Shown here one piece after another: positions 1-7,327 of a stretch of 20,094 nt of DNA. The notes under the pieces were generated by a model. It did not search any database. It was not told the origin of the DNA and worked only from the letters and a program-made list of their open reading frames with translations. Position numbers and translations under genes: made by a program. The DNA is from an uncultured Lachnospiraceae bacterium (GTDB lineage Bacteria; Bacillota; Clostridia; Lachnospirales; Lachnospiraceae). Positions within the stretch are counted from its first letter, which is position 1; every line of letters starts with the position of its first letter. The DNA is taken from the NCBI GenBank assembly GCA_900549665.1, contig URPH01000033.1:1-20094 (forward strand), written 5' to 3'.

Positions 1-30
1 GTAGATGTCGCAAGCGACCGCCGCAGGCGC

Positions 31-54
31 GAGAATGTGCCAAGGCACATTCTT
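31..54. repeat. Short hairpin near the window edge
   Basis: An inverted repeat with arms GAGAATGTGC and GCACATTCTT around the loop CAAG (one G-T pair at the base). It is followed by only a weak T-rich stretch (TTATTCTTTAT). It may be the terminator of a gene that ends left of the window, or part of a repeated intergenic element. Nothing in the window decides between these. Confidence 0.45.
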
Positions 55-88
55 TATTCTTTATGCGAGTAGCGAGAAAAAATCTGGG

Positions 89-130
89 AGAAAAGAAGGA
101 GTCAAGCTCGCTTGAGTGAACTTCTTTTCT
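89..130. repeat. Long imperfect hairpin in the leader region
   Basis: Outer arms AGAAAAGAAG (89-98) and CTTCTTTTCT (121-130) are perfectly complementary. Inside them lies a second palindrome, TCAAGC-TC-GCTTGA (102-115). No T-run follows, so this is not a classical terminator. No coding sequence is seen in 1-331; that stretch holds the two hairpins, the promoter and the operator listed here. Confidence 0.5.
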
Positions 131-181
131 ACTCAGGTTTGGCAAACACTGTGATAGAGACTTATTGGAAAAAAGTATCAG

Positions 182-211
182 TTGACAAAATTAAAAAAAG
201 TAAGATATAAT
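182..211 (+). promoter_or_regulatory. Sigma-A promoter of the DUF454-YgbA-ABC exporter operon
   Basis: A perfect -35 TTGACA (182-187) and a perfect -10 TATAAT (206-211) are separated by 18 bases. Transcription should start near 218, inside or just before the operator dyad at 225-240. With consensus hexamers, this promoter would be strong unless repressed. Confidence 0.85.
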
Positions 212-224
212 TATTTAGCCAATG

Positions 225-240
225 GTTAGTATTTACTAAC
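225..240. promoter_or_regulatory. Operator dyad just downstream of the promoter
   Basis: A perfect inverted repeat, GTTAGTA-TT-TACTAAC, lies 13 bases after the -10 box, across roughly +7 to +22. This position suits a repressor blocking initiation or early elongation. The short, tightly spaced dyad resembles operators of TetR-family repressors. No regulator gene is in the window; one could lie just left of it. The regulator family is an inference. Confidence 0.65.
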
Positions 241-331
241 TCTAATTTTATGCCACTAAGTATTTATGAGGGTAACGAGAAATTCGCAAGGTATGTTTTT
301 CATAATTTACAACAGGAGTAGGACAAACAGT

Positions 332-727
332 ATGAGAGAAAAAATAATAAACTATTTATGGATTGCACTTGGATTTTTATGTTTTGGATTGGGAACTTTG
401 GGGGTAGTTTTACCTGTTTTACCGACCGTACCATTTTATATGGCAACTGTTTATTGTTTTGCCAGAAGCTCCAAGCGGCTTCATAATTGGTTTACGGGAA
501 GCAAATTATATAAGAAACATCTGGAAACCTTTGTAAATGAACGGGCGATGACGATGAAAACGAAATTAACGATAACAGCAACGTCTACGATTGTTATGGG
601 AATCGGCTTTCTGCTTATGGATAAAATATTGATTGGAAGAATCGTTCTGGCATTTGTCTGGGTATTTCATATCTGGTATTTCTTCTGCAAAATCAGAACA
701 TTAGCACCGGAAATGACCGAAGAATAG
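332..727 (+). CDS. DUF454 (YbaN-type) small inner-membrane protein
   Basis: A 131-residue hydrophobic protein of the DUF454/YbaN family, whose biochemical function is unknown. The family hallmark is visible near the N-terminus: two helices around GTLGVVLPVLPTVPF, followed by an aromatic and basic stretch (FARSSKRLHNWF). Two more membrane segments follow (about residues 82-120), so a four-helix protein is likely. The ORF is open from 266, but ATG 266 has no ribosome site. ATG 332 has AGGAG at 314-318 and starts a typical family N-terminus (MREKIINYLWIALG), so 332 is chosen, although the spacing is somewhat long. It is the first gene of the operon; the next gene starts 15 bases after its stop. 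Co-transcription with YgbA- and CydDC-like genes hints at a redox or nitrosative-stress setting, but that is guilt by association. Confidence 0.85.
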   Translation: MREKIINYLWIALGFLCFGLGTLGVVLPVLPTVPFYMATVYCFARSSKRLHNWFTGSKLYKKHLETFVNERAMTMKTKLTITATSTIVMGIGFLLMDKILIGRIVLAFVWVFHIWYFFCKIRTLAPEMTEE

Positions 728-742
728 AGGATAGGGAGCAAT

Positions 743-1120
743 ATGAAGAATAACACCGAAGAGAAGGAAAAAGAAAATCAGCCTGCAATTGAGAAAAAGC
801 GAAAGAAAGAACAATATGTAGTAAAGGAAATGATTGCTTTATATTGTAGAAAAAATCATAAAAATGTGGATAAACAAAACGGTCTCTGCCCGGAATGTGA
901 AGAATTAGCCACCTATGCTGCGGCAAGAAGCGAGCATTGTCCACGAATGGAGGAGAAAACATTCTGTGCAAATTGCAAGATTCACTGTTATAAACCGGAA
1001 ATGCGGGAACGGATCCGGGTTGTAATGCGTTTTTCCGGACCAAGAATGCTTTTATATCATCCGATTCTGGCAATCTGGCACTTAATTACGACGATAAAAG
1101 AGAAAAGGGGAACAAAGTAA
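743..1120 (+). CDS. YgbA-family nitrous oxide-stimulated promoter protein
   Basis: A 125-residue Cys/His-rich protein matching the YgbA_NO family (nitrous oxide-stimulated promoter), known in enterobacteria as part of the NO-stress regulon. After a highly charged, probably disordered first 25 residues come Cys35, His39, a CPEC knuckle (Cys49, Cys52), His65-Cys66, CANC (Cys75, Cys78), His81-Cys82. This array could bind a metal or an Fe-S cluster. The C-terminus is basic and hydrophobic (LLYHPILAIWHLITTIKEKR). ATG 743 has a GGGAG ribosome site. The stop codon directly abuts the ATG of the ABC exporter, suggesting translational coupling. The exact role is unknown. Confidence 0.85.
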   Translation: MKNNTEEKEKENQPAIEKKRKKEQYVVKEMIALYCRKNHKNVDKQNGLCPECEELATYAAARSEHCPRMEEKTFCANCKIHCYKPEMRERIRVVMRFSGPRMLLYHPILAIWHLITTIKEKRGTK

Positions 1121-4100
1121 ATGATAAAGAAGAATCTGGTAAATTTATTATCACATGCAAAAAAGTATGTTGTATACAATGTATTATGTCAGTGGATTGC
1201 CCTTTTGGCGCAGATTGCAGCCATTTTCACAATATCCGGGTTACTGGAAAAAATCATATTTGGAAATGTAAGCCTGAACGGTGAGCTTTGGACAGAAATT
1301 GGAAAAAGCGCAATCATTTTGCTGGCAGTTATCGTGATTCGTTATCTTTGTGACAGATTGGCGGCAAAGTCATCTTATGCAGCCAGCGTAGATGTGAAGC
1401 GGATTTTAAGAGAGAAAATTTATAATAAGCTTTTGAAATTAGGAGTATCTTACCGGGATAAGGTGTCGACTTCAGAAGTAGTGCAGCTTAGTACCGAAGG
1501 CGTGGAGCAATTGGAAACTTATTTTGGAAAATATCTTCCACAGCTTTTTTACAGTCTCTTAGCGCCGGTTACTTTATTTATTATTTTATCTTTTGTGGAT
1601 TTTAAGGCAAGCCTGGTGCTGCTGATTTGTGTGCCGTTGATTCCGGTATCCATTGTGGCAGTGCAGAAATTTGCCAAGAAGCTGCTGAATAAATACTGGG
1701 GAATCTATACCAGCCTCGGAGACAGTTTTCTGGAAAATTTGCAGGGTTTGACTACTTTAAAAATATACGAGGCCGATGAAATGAAAGCAAAAGAAATGGA
1801 TGAAGAAGCATCCCGGTTCCGGAAAATAACCATGAAGGTTTTAACCATGCAGTTAAATTCCACCAGTGTAATGGATATCGTGGCATATGGCGGAGCTGCC
1901 GTGGGAATGGTTGTAGTATTAAAAGAATTTTTTGCCGGAAATGTAAATTTTGCGGGAACTCTGACTATCGTATTGCTGGCATCCGAGTTCTTTATTCCAC
2001 TGCGTCTGTTGGGCTCATTTTTCCATATTGCCATGAATGGAATGGCTGCCAGTGATAAAATTTTCAATCTCCTTGGACTGGAAGAGCCGCAGGATGGAAC
2101 AAGGGATTTCCCTTGCCTGAATGAAGAGAAAATAGGATATCATGCAAAAGATAATGCAGAAGATAATGCTGAAAATACGATAAAAGATGGCACAATCAAC
2201 ATGTCGGGAAATGCGATAGAATTTGAAAATGTAGAATTTTCCTATGAAGAGAACAGGAAAATTTTAAAGGGAATTTCGATTAGCTTACCGAAGGGCAGCT
2301 TCATTTCTCTGGTGGGAAAATCCGGATGCGGAAAGAGCACGATTTCCGGTCTGTTGACAGGAACGCTGAAGGGTTATCAGGGAAAGATTGCTATAGATGG
2401 AGTGGAATTAAATGAAATAAAAGAGGAAGAAATCTTAAAAAATATCACATTAATCCGCCATAACAGTTATTTATTTAAGGGAACGGTAGAAGAAAATCTC
2501 CGAATGGCAAAGCCGGATGCGACAGAGGAAGAATTAGAAGCTGTGCTACAGAAAGTAAATCTGTTAGGATTTCTTAAGGAACAGCAGGGACTTAAGACCT
2601 TATTACAGGAAAAAGGAAGCAATTTCTCCGGCGGCCAGTGCCAGAGACTGGCATTGGCGAGGGGATTACTGCATGACAGTCCGATTTACATATTTGATGA
2701 AGCGACCTCTAATATCGATGCGGAGAGCGAAGAAATGATTATGGAAGTCATTCATGAAATGGCAAAAGAGAAAACAGTTCTTCTGATTTCCCACCGATTG
2801 TCTAATGTGATAGGTTCGGATTGCATCTATTTCTTAAAGGACGGCAGAATTGCAGAGTCCGGAACGCATAAAGAACTGCTTATGAAGGAAGGAGCTTATG
2901 CGAATTTATATGAAAGCCAGAGAAAATTAGAATCTTTCGCGGCTTTGGGTAAAGCAGAGAAACGGACAGCAGCGTGTGAAAGTAATTTAGAAAGTAGTTT
3001 AGACAGTAATATAGAATGCAATTTAAAAAGCAATTTAGAAAGTGAGTTAAAATGTAATTTTAAGGATAATAATTTCAGTAGCAATAAAGCAGATTCTTTA
3101 GCAGAAAAAGAGAAAAAGCAGGAAAGCACAAGGCGAAGCGCAGTTGTAATTATGGGAAAATTAATTGGTCTGGTGAAGCCGTTATTTCCTATTATGATGG
3201 CAGCAATTTTGCTTGGAACTCTTGGATATCTGTGTGCCATTTTCCTGACAATATTTGCAGGACAGGGTATTTTATCGGGATTGAAGGAGCTGTTTGATAT
3301 TGTAGCAGCCAAAAACGGAAATGGAGTCTGGATTGCTCATTTGACAGGTGTGAAGGTTCTGTTTGTCTGCATGATTGTAATGGCTGTGCTGAGAGGTGTA
3401 TTACATTATATAGAACAGTATTGTAATCATTTTATTGCATTTAAGCTGCTGGCTATTATCCGGCATAAAGTGTTTGCTTCCCTTCGCAGACTTTGTCCGG
3501 CAAAGCTTGAGGGAAGAGACAAGGGAAATCTCATATCAATTATTACAACAGACATTGAGTTGCTGGAAGTATTTTATGCACACACCATATCACCGATTGC
3601 AATTGCTATTCTGACTTCAGCTTTTATGACGATTTTCATTGGAAGGTATCAGGTATGGGCAGGCGTTCTGGCGGCAGGAGCTTATCTTGTGGTAGGCTGT
3701 CTGATTCCGATATGGAACGGAAGACGCGGCAGTAAGAACGGAATGGAGTACCGCAATGCATTTGGTGAAATGAACAGTTTCGTGTTGGATTCCCTTCGCG
3801 GTCTGGATGAGACAATCCGTTATCATCAGGGAAGCAAGCGTGGAAATGAATTAAGTGAGCGTTCAAAAGAGCTTGGAAAGAAACAGCGTAAATTAAGCCA
3901 TTTGGAAGGTGTACAGCGTTCCCTTACAAACCTTGTGATATTATTGTTCTCTTTTGGAATGCTGTTCCTGTGTCTTTCTTTTTACCAGAAAGGAACAATT
4001 TCCCTGGCAGGAGTTATCATTTGTACCATCTCCATGATGGGCTCTTTTGGACCGGTTGTGGCATTGTCCGGGCTTTCCAATAATCTGAATCAGACACTGG

Positions 4101-4930
4101 CAAGCGGCGAGCGGGTACTTCGGATTTTAGAAGAAGAGCCGATAGTAGAAGAAGTACCGGAAGGAGAGATGCCGGAAAGAGAAGCATTGGAAGCAGAACT
4201 GTCAGAAGAGGAAACACCAGAAAGAAAGATGATGACAGGGAAAGTTTCCAGGGAGACTGCAGGTAAAGAAAACCTCAGATTTACCGGTGCATCTATGGAA
4301 CATGTAACATTTTCTTATGAAGATGAAGTGATTTTAAGTGATTACAGCATTGATTTGGAACCGGGCAAAATTATCGGTATTCATGGTGCAAGTGGTTCCG
4401 GAAAATCTACGATGTTAAAGCTTCTGATGCGTTTCTGGGATGTGCAGCAGGGAAGCGTGAATATAAATAAAGAAAATATCAAGAAACTGCCGACAACAAC
4501 TTTGCGTAAGCTGGAAGGTTATATGACTCAGGAGACACATCTTTTCCATGATTCTATTGCAAACAATATAGCAATTGGCAAGATTGGAGCCAGCAGAGAA
4601 GAGATTATGGAGGCAGCGAAAAAGGCATCTATTCACGAATTTATTATGACATTGCCGGATGGTTATGATACTCAGGTAGGAGAACTGGGAGAGACTTTAT
4701 CCGGTGGAGAGCGTCAGAGAATTGGAATTGCAAGGGCATTTCTTCATGATGCACAGCTTCTGTTATTGGATGAACCAACCTCTAATCTGGATTCCTTAAA
4801 CGAAGGGATTATTTTAAAATCCTTAAAAGAATCAGCAGAAGAGAAGACGGTAGTACTGGTGTCTCACAGAGAATCCACGATGCAGGTGGCAGATGTGATA
4901 TTTAAAATGAATCAGGGAAGGTTGTCATAG
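1121..4930 (+). CDS. Single-chain CydDC-like double ABC exporter (two TMD-NBD halves fused)
   Basis: A 1269-residue protein with two complete type I ABC-exporter halves in one chain. Half 1: membrane domain about residues 15-320; Walker A GKSGCGKST 399-407; signature FSGGQCQR 502-509; Walker B with Asp526-Glu527; H-loop SHR. Half 2: membrane domain about 690-1005; Walker A GASGSGKST 1089-1097; signature LSGGERQR 1193-1200; Walker B with Asp1217-Glu1218; H-loop SHR. Both ATP sites look active. In the CydDC family (cysteine/glutathione or heme-linked export needed for cytochrome bd assembly) the halves are normally separate proteins of about 570 residues. The assignment to CydDC rests on overall organisation and neighbours; a multidrug or peptide exporter is possible. 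The linkers before NBD1, between the halves and before NBD2 are low-complexity and repeat-built. Ribosome site AGGGG; last gene of its operon. Confidence 0.88.
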   Translation: MIKKNLVNLLSHAKKYVVYNVLCQWIALLAQIAAIFTISGLLEKIIFGNVSLNGELWTEIGKSAIILLAVIVIRYLCDRLAAKSSYAASVDVKRILREKIYNKLLKLGVSYRDKVSTSEVVQLSTEGVEQLETYFGKYLPQLFYSLLAPVTLFIILSFVDFKASLVLLICVPLIPVSIVAVQKFAKKLLNKYWGIYTSLGDSFLENLQGLTTLKIYEADEMKAKEMDEEASRFRKITMKVLTMQLNSTSVMDIVAYGGAAVGMVVVLKEFFAGNVNFAGTLTIVLLASEFFIPLRLLGSFFHIAMNGMAASDKIFNLLGLEEPQDGTRDFPCLNEEKIGYHAKDNAEDNAENTIKDGTINMSGNAIEFENVEFSYEENRKILKGISISLPKGSFISLVGKSGCGKSTISGLLTGTLKGYQGKIAIDGVELNEIKEEEILKNITLIRHNSYLFKGTVEENLRMAKPDATEEELEAVLQKVNLLGFLKEQQGLKTLLQEKGSNFSGGQCQRLALARGLLHDSPIYIFDEATSNIDAESEEMIMEVIHEMAKEKTVLLISHRLSNVIGSDCIYFLKDGRIAESGTHKELLMKEGAYANLYESQRKLESFAALGKAEKRTAACESNLESSLDSNIECNLKSNLESELKCNFKDNNFSSNKADSLAEKEKKQESTRRSAVVIMGKLIGLVKPLFPIMMAAILLGTLGYLCAIFLTIFAGQGILSGLKELFDIVAAKNGNGVWIAHLTGVKVLFVCMIVMAVLRGVLHYIEQYCNHFIAFKLLAIIRHKVFASLRRLCPAKLEGRDKGNLISIITTDIELLEVFYAHTISPIAIAILTSAFMTIFIGRYQVWAGVLAAGAYLVVGCLIPIWNGRRGSKNGMEYRNAFGEMNSFVLDSLRGLDETIRYHQGSKRGNELSERSKELGKKQRKLSHLEGVQRSLTNLVILLFSFGMLFLCLSFYQKGTISLAGVIICTISMMGSFGPVVALSGLSNNLNQTLASGERVLRILEEEPIVEEVPEGEMPEREALEAELSEEETPERKMMTGKVSRETAGKENLRFTGASMEHVTFSYEDEVILSDYSIDLEPGKIIGIHGASGSGKSTMLKLLMRFWDVQQGSVNINKENIKKLPTTTLRKLEGYMTQETHLFHDSIANNIAIGKIGASREEIMEAAKKASIHEFIMTLPDGYDTQVGELGETLSGGERQRIGIARAFLHDAQLLLLDEPTSNLDSLNEGIILKSLKESAEEKTVVLVSHRESTMQVADVIFKMNQGRLS
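2980..3090 (+). repeat. Degenerate 12-bp tandem repeat encoding the inter-half linker
   Basis: About nine copies of a drifting 12-base unit, close to AGTAATTTAGAA, encode four-residue units such as SNLE, SSLD, SNIE, CNLK, SNLE, SELK, CNFK. The repeat keeps the reading frame (12 = 4 codons) and sits between NBD1 and TMD2 of the ABC exporter. It looks like a slippage-expanded flexible linker. Confidence 0.7.
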
Positions 4931-5017
4931 GTGTAAGATATAACGTTAAGAAATAGCGTTAAAAAATAGCACAAGTAATAACGTAAAAAAACAACACAGA
5001 AAATAGCACAAAAAATG

Positions 5018-5094
5018 CTCCCACAGATAGCGTCACGATATTATGAACTGACATAGCTCATGATATAGCGATAACATATCTGCGGGAGTTTTTT
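5018..5094. terminator. Long hairpin terminator between converging operons
   Basis: Arms CTCCC-a-CAGATA (5018-5029) and TATCTG-c-GGGAG (5077-5088) pair with a single mismatch, an inner stem (ATATTATGA with TCATGATAT) extends it, and TTTTTT follows on the plus strand. On the minus strand the hairpin is followed by GCATTTTTTG, so it may also stop the leftward ABC operon. The bases just before it (4931-5017) hold repeated words such as AAATAGC and no gene. Confidence 0.8.
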
Positions 5095-5110
5095 ATGCTG
5101 CTAAGCATCC

Positions 5111-5139
5111 GTAAGAAGCTGCCGGTGGCAGGTTCTTAT
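5111..5139 (-). terminator. Hairpin after the minus-strand ABC permease
   Basis: Arms GTAAGAA-g-CTGCC and GGCAG-g-TTCTTAT enclose the loop GGT. It lies 33 bases beyond the permease stop codon. There is no T-run on either side, so it may act as a 3'-end stabilising or attenuating structure ahead of the stronger hairpin at 5018-5094. Confidence 0.45.
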
Positions 5140-5171
5140 GGTGAATAACTCATAAAAAGTTTTTCATATAG

Positions 5172-5966
5172 TTACACTTCATTGCGTCTTCCTACGAAGA
5201 TACTGATTACATAGAACAGCACTGCATAGATAATAAAGCAAACGAGGCAGCGGGTAATCATATTCGAAGCCATAAGGTCTGTTGCAGTTTCAACCATACA
5301 GTTATCCAGCCAGTAGTCGGCAAAATCAAAGGATTTCTTGTGGGTCAGGGTGTCTGCCAGTGAGATTATCATGGATAAAACCAGTGGACCGATGATACCA
5401 ACTGCGATGGAACCGCCTGTTTTCTTAAATAGAACTGCAATCAGGAAGAAAAGGGAGGTATATGCAAAGTTACCAAGAAGCTGTAAAAGCAGGGTGATAA
5501 CCAGATCTCCTGTGGTACCGGAAAGGTTTCCGACTTCCCAGAATGCAGTGCCGGCAAGGAATCCGGTAAGCCAGCAGACAATGGTATAAACCGTTGTGGC
5601 AGCTAAGGATACCATGTATTTTACCGCATAAATGCGGGTGCGGCTGTAGCCTCTTGCAATGATATTTTTTAAAGTGCCATTGGTGTAGTCGCTGCATACA
5701 AAGAGGGAAAGAAATACAGCCAGTACAATCGTAAAGTTGCTGGAAGATACTGCACCAACCAGCATATATATGCCGGTATAAAGGAATCCATCGTCAGAAG
5801 CACTTACGGTTACGCCGCCAGCTTCCATATTTCCCTGTGATAAACTGTAAATCATATTTAATGTTACTGCGGTCAGAAGAATTAATCCGATTAACACACA
5901 GCCACAGATGTAAAAGCTCTTCTGACGGAATAATTTTCGAAATTCAAATCTAAATAATTGTCCCAT
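5172..5966 (-). CDS. ABC-2 type transporter permease
   Basis: A 264-residue membrane protein of the ABC-2 permease type. The N-terminus (MGQLFRFEFRKLFRQKSFY) is the usual amphipathic EFxKLxR entry before the first helix. Six membrane segments are visible, with an extracytoplasmic stretch after the first (about residues 40-65) and a cytoplasmic YTNGTLKNIIARG segment typical of bacitracin/lantibiotic-type exporters. The start is set at ATG 5966 (AGGTGG five bases upstream); a GTG at 5975 is also in frame but overlaps that ribosome site. Only one base separates it from the stop of the ATPase gene, so the two are translationally coupled. Substrate unknown; peptide antibiotic resistance or lipid export are family possibilities. 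Confidence 0.88.
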   Translation of the reverse strand: MGQLFRFEFRKLFRQKSFYICGCVLIGLILLTAVTLNMIYSLSQGNMEAGGVTVSASDDGFLYTGIYMLVGAVSSSNFTIVLAVFLSLFVCSDYTNGTLKNIIARGYSRTRIYAVKYMVSLAATTVYTIVCWLTGFLAGTAFWEVGNLSGTTGDLVITLLLQLLGNFAYTSLFFLIAVLFKKTGGSIAVGIIGPLVLSMIISLADTLTHKKSFDFADYWLDNCMVETATDLMASNMITRCLVCFIIYAVLFYVISIFVGRRNEV

Positions 5967-5967
5967 A

Positions 5968-6861
5968 TTAACCACCTATCCGTTTCATAAAGTATTGTTC
6001 AAGTCCTTCTGCATGCACCCAGAAACTATTTACCGCAACGTCCTGTTGAACCAGACGTTTGTTTAATTCAGCGGCTTCCTCAAGATGTGAGGAGAGAATC
6101 ACCTGATTGCCGGCAATGCGAATCTGTTCTGCCGGAATAGTTTCTGCAAAAATAGCGGCTGTTTTCTGCACATCGTCTACTGTAAAAATCAGTTTGTGCT
6201 GGCAGCGTTCATTCAATTCTGCAGCAGTAACTTCTTCAATCAGCATACCGTCGTTGATAATTCCATATCTGGTAACGATTTTGGACAGCTCATCTAATAA
6301 GTGGCTGGAAATGAGAATTGTAATATTTTTCTCATGATTCAGTTTCAGAATCAAATCACGGACTTCCTTCATTCCGGCAGGATCAAGGCCGTTTACCGGC
6401 TCATCTAAGACTAAGAACTCCGGATTGCCGAGAAGTGCAATGGCAATACCAAGACGCTGGCGCATTCCAAGGGAAAATTTGCCGGCTTTTTTATTACCGG
6501 TATCAGCAAGCCCAACCAGAGAAAGGATTTCCTTAATCTCTGCATCGGTGCCACCGTAAATTAAGGAAAACTGCTTTAAGTTTTCATAGGCGGTACAGTT
6601 TTTATAAAGTCCAGGCGCTTCGATTAAAGAACCGATTTTGCGTCTGGCTTTATCGAAAGGCTCGCCGCCAAATAATTTGATTTCTCCTTTGGAAGGGAAA
6701 GCAGTACCTAAAACAAGGCGCATAAAAGTTGTTTTGCCGGCACCGTTTTTTCCAATGAATCCGTAAATATCACCTTTGTGAATGGTCATATTTACATTAT
6801 TTACAGCCATCTTCTTACCGAATTGCCGGGAAAGATTCGTTGTTTTCAATATTGTTTCCAT
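5968..6861 (-). CDS. ABC transporter ATP-binding protein (partner of the ABC-2 permease)
   Basis: A 297-residue ATPase. Walker A GKNGAGKT at residues 37-44, signature SLGMRQR, Walker B FLVLDEP followed by the D-loop VNGLDP, and the H-loop in ISSHLLDEL are all present. The C-terminal 80 residues form the extra domain common in bacitracin (BcrA)-type ATPases. The ORF is open to 6903, but the AGGAG at 6870-6874 lies 8 bases before ATG 6861 and only 2 before ATG 6867, so 6861 is chosen. It forms an operon with the downstream permease. A GntR-like dyad covers its promoter, but no regulator gene lies beside it. Confidence 0.92.
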   Translation of the reverse strand: METILKTTNLSRQFGKKMAVNNVNMTIHKGDIYGFIGKNGAGKTTFMRLVLGTAFPSKGEIKLFGGEPFDKARRKIGSLIEAPGLYKNCTAYENLKQFSLIYGGTDAEIKEILSLVGLADTGNKKAGKFSLGMRQRLGIAIALLGNPEFLVLDEPVNGLDPAGMKEVRDLILKLNHEKNITILISSHLLDELSKIVTRYGIINDGMLIEEVTAAELNERCQHKLIFTVDDVQKTAAIFAETIPAEQIRIAGNQVILSSHLEEAAELNKRLVQQDVAVNSFWVHAEGLEQYFMKRIGG

Positions 6862-6882
6862 AAACATATCTCCTTCTTTATT

Positions 6883-6902
6883 TGTATTACTACAATAATA
6901 CA
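6883..6902. promoter_or_regulatory. Operator dyad over the promoter of the ABC operon
   Basis: A perfect inverted repeat, TGTATTA-n6-TAATACA, overlaps the predicted -10 region and start site of the minus-strand ABC operon. Dyads of this kind are bound by GntR/YtrA-type repressors in Bacillota, which often control such exporters. The regulator family is inferred. Confidence 0.6.
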
Positions 6903-6920
6903 CTAAGACAGTAATGTCAA
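6892..6920 (-). promoter_or_regulatory. Sigma-A promoter of the minus-strand ABC operon
   Basis: On the minus strand a perfect -35 TTGACA (6920-6915) is followed after 17 bases by TATTGT (6897-6892), a weak -10. A TATTAT with shorter spacing overlaps it. Transcription should begin near 6886, just upstream of the ribosome site at 6870-6874. Confidence 0.6.
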
Positions 6921-7045
6921 GAAGAAAATTTTAAAAGATAGACAGAAGGGGAAAAGAAGTGTACCCTTAAAGAGAATAATTTTGAGGCAAAATTTTGAGC
7001 AAAATTACCCCAGCAAAATTATGACGAATAATCCTTAAAAAACAC

Positions 7046-7074
7046 TTTACATCACCACTACTCTATGGTATACT
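7046..7074 (+). promoter_or_regulatory. Promoter of the tRNA-Glu/tRNA-Cys unit
   Basis: TTTACA (7046-7051) and TATACT (7069-7074) are 17 bases apart and 34 bases before the first tRNA. Upstream (6970-7020) is AT-rich DNA with three GCAAAATT words, which could serve as an UP-type region. Confidence 0.75.
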
Positions 7075-7107
7075 AAAACACGTTCTGACGGTCGTTGGAA
7101 CGTATCT

Positions 7108-7179
7108 GGCTCCGTGGTCAAGCGGTTAAGACATCGCCCTTTCACGGCGGTAACACGGGTTCGATTCCCGTCGGAGTCA
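7108..7179 (+). tRNA. tRNA-Glu (UUC)
   Basis: A full cloverleaf: acceptor GGCTCCG pairs with CGGAGTC, discriminator A, anticodon TTC in CCTTTCACGG, and T-loop GGTTCGATTCC. The CCA end is not encoded. It is 72 nt long and 11 bases before the next tRNA, so both are cut from one transcript. Confidence 0.95.
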
Positions 7180-7190
7180 TTTACAAATCC

Positions 7191-7261
7191 GGCGCCATAG
7201 CCAAGTGGTAAGGCAAAGGTCTGCAACACCTCTATCACCGGTTCAAATCCGGTTGGCGCCT
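7191..7261 (+). tRNA. tRNA-Cys (GCA)
   Basis: Acceptor GGCGCCA pairs with TGGCGCC, with discriminator T, as is usual for tRNA-Cys. The anticodon GCA lies in GTCTGCAACAC and the T-loop is GGTTCAAATCC. The CCA end is not encoded. Confidence 0.95.
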
Positions 7262-7263
7262 CT

Positions 7264-7295
7264 AAAGGAAACTCGTAAAGAGTTTCTTTTTTTTT
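7264..7295 (+). terminator. Terminator of the tRNA unit
   Basis: Stem AGGAAACTC / GAGTTTCTT around loop GTAAA, running into an unbroken T tract (7287-7295). It is three bases from the tRNA-Cys end and 32 before the next start codon, so the AEC gene needs a promoter of its own or read-through. Confidence 0.92.
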
Positions 7296-7327
7296 GAAAA
7301 ATGTGTATCAATACGGAGAAAAGCAGG

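Noticed and set aside
2896..3312. 138-codon minus-strand ORF opposite the ABC exporter
   Set aside because: Shadow of the repeat-rich linker; its Leu/Ser repeats are the complement of the 12-bp unit, and there is no ribosome site.
7047..7238. A 63-codon minus-strand ORF
   Set aside because: It is the antisense translation of the tRNA-Glu and tRNA-Cys genes, a well-known false call (residues NDSDGNRTRVTAVKG arise from tRNA sequence).
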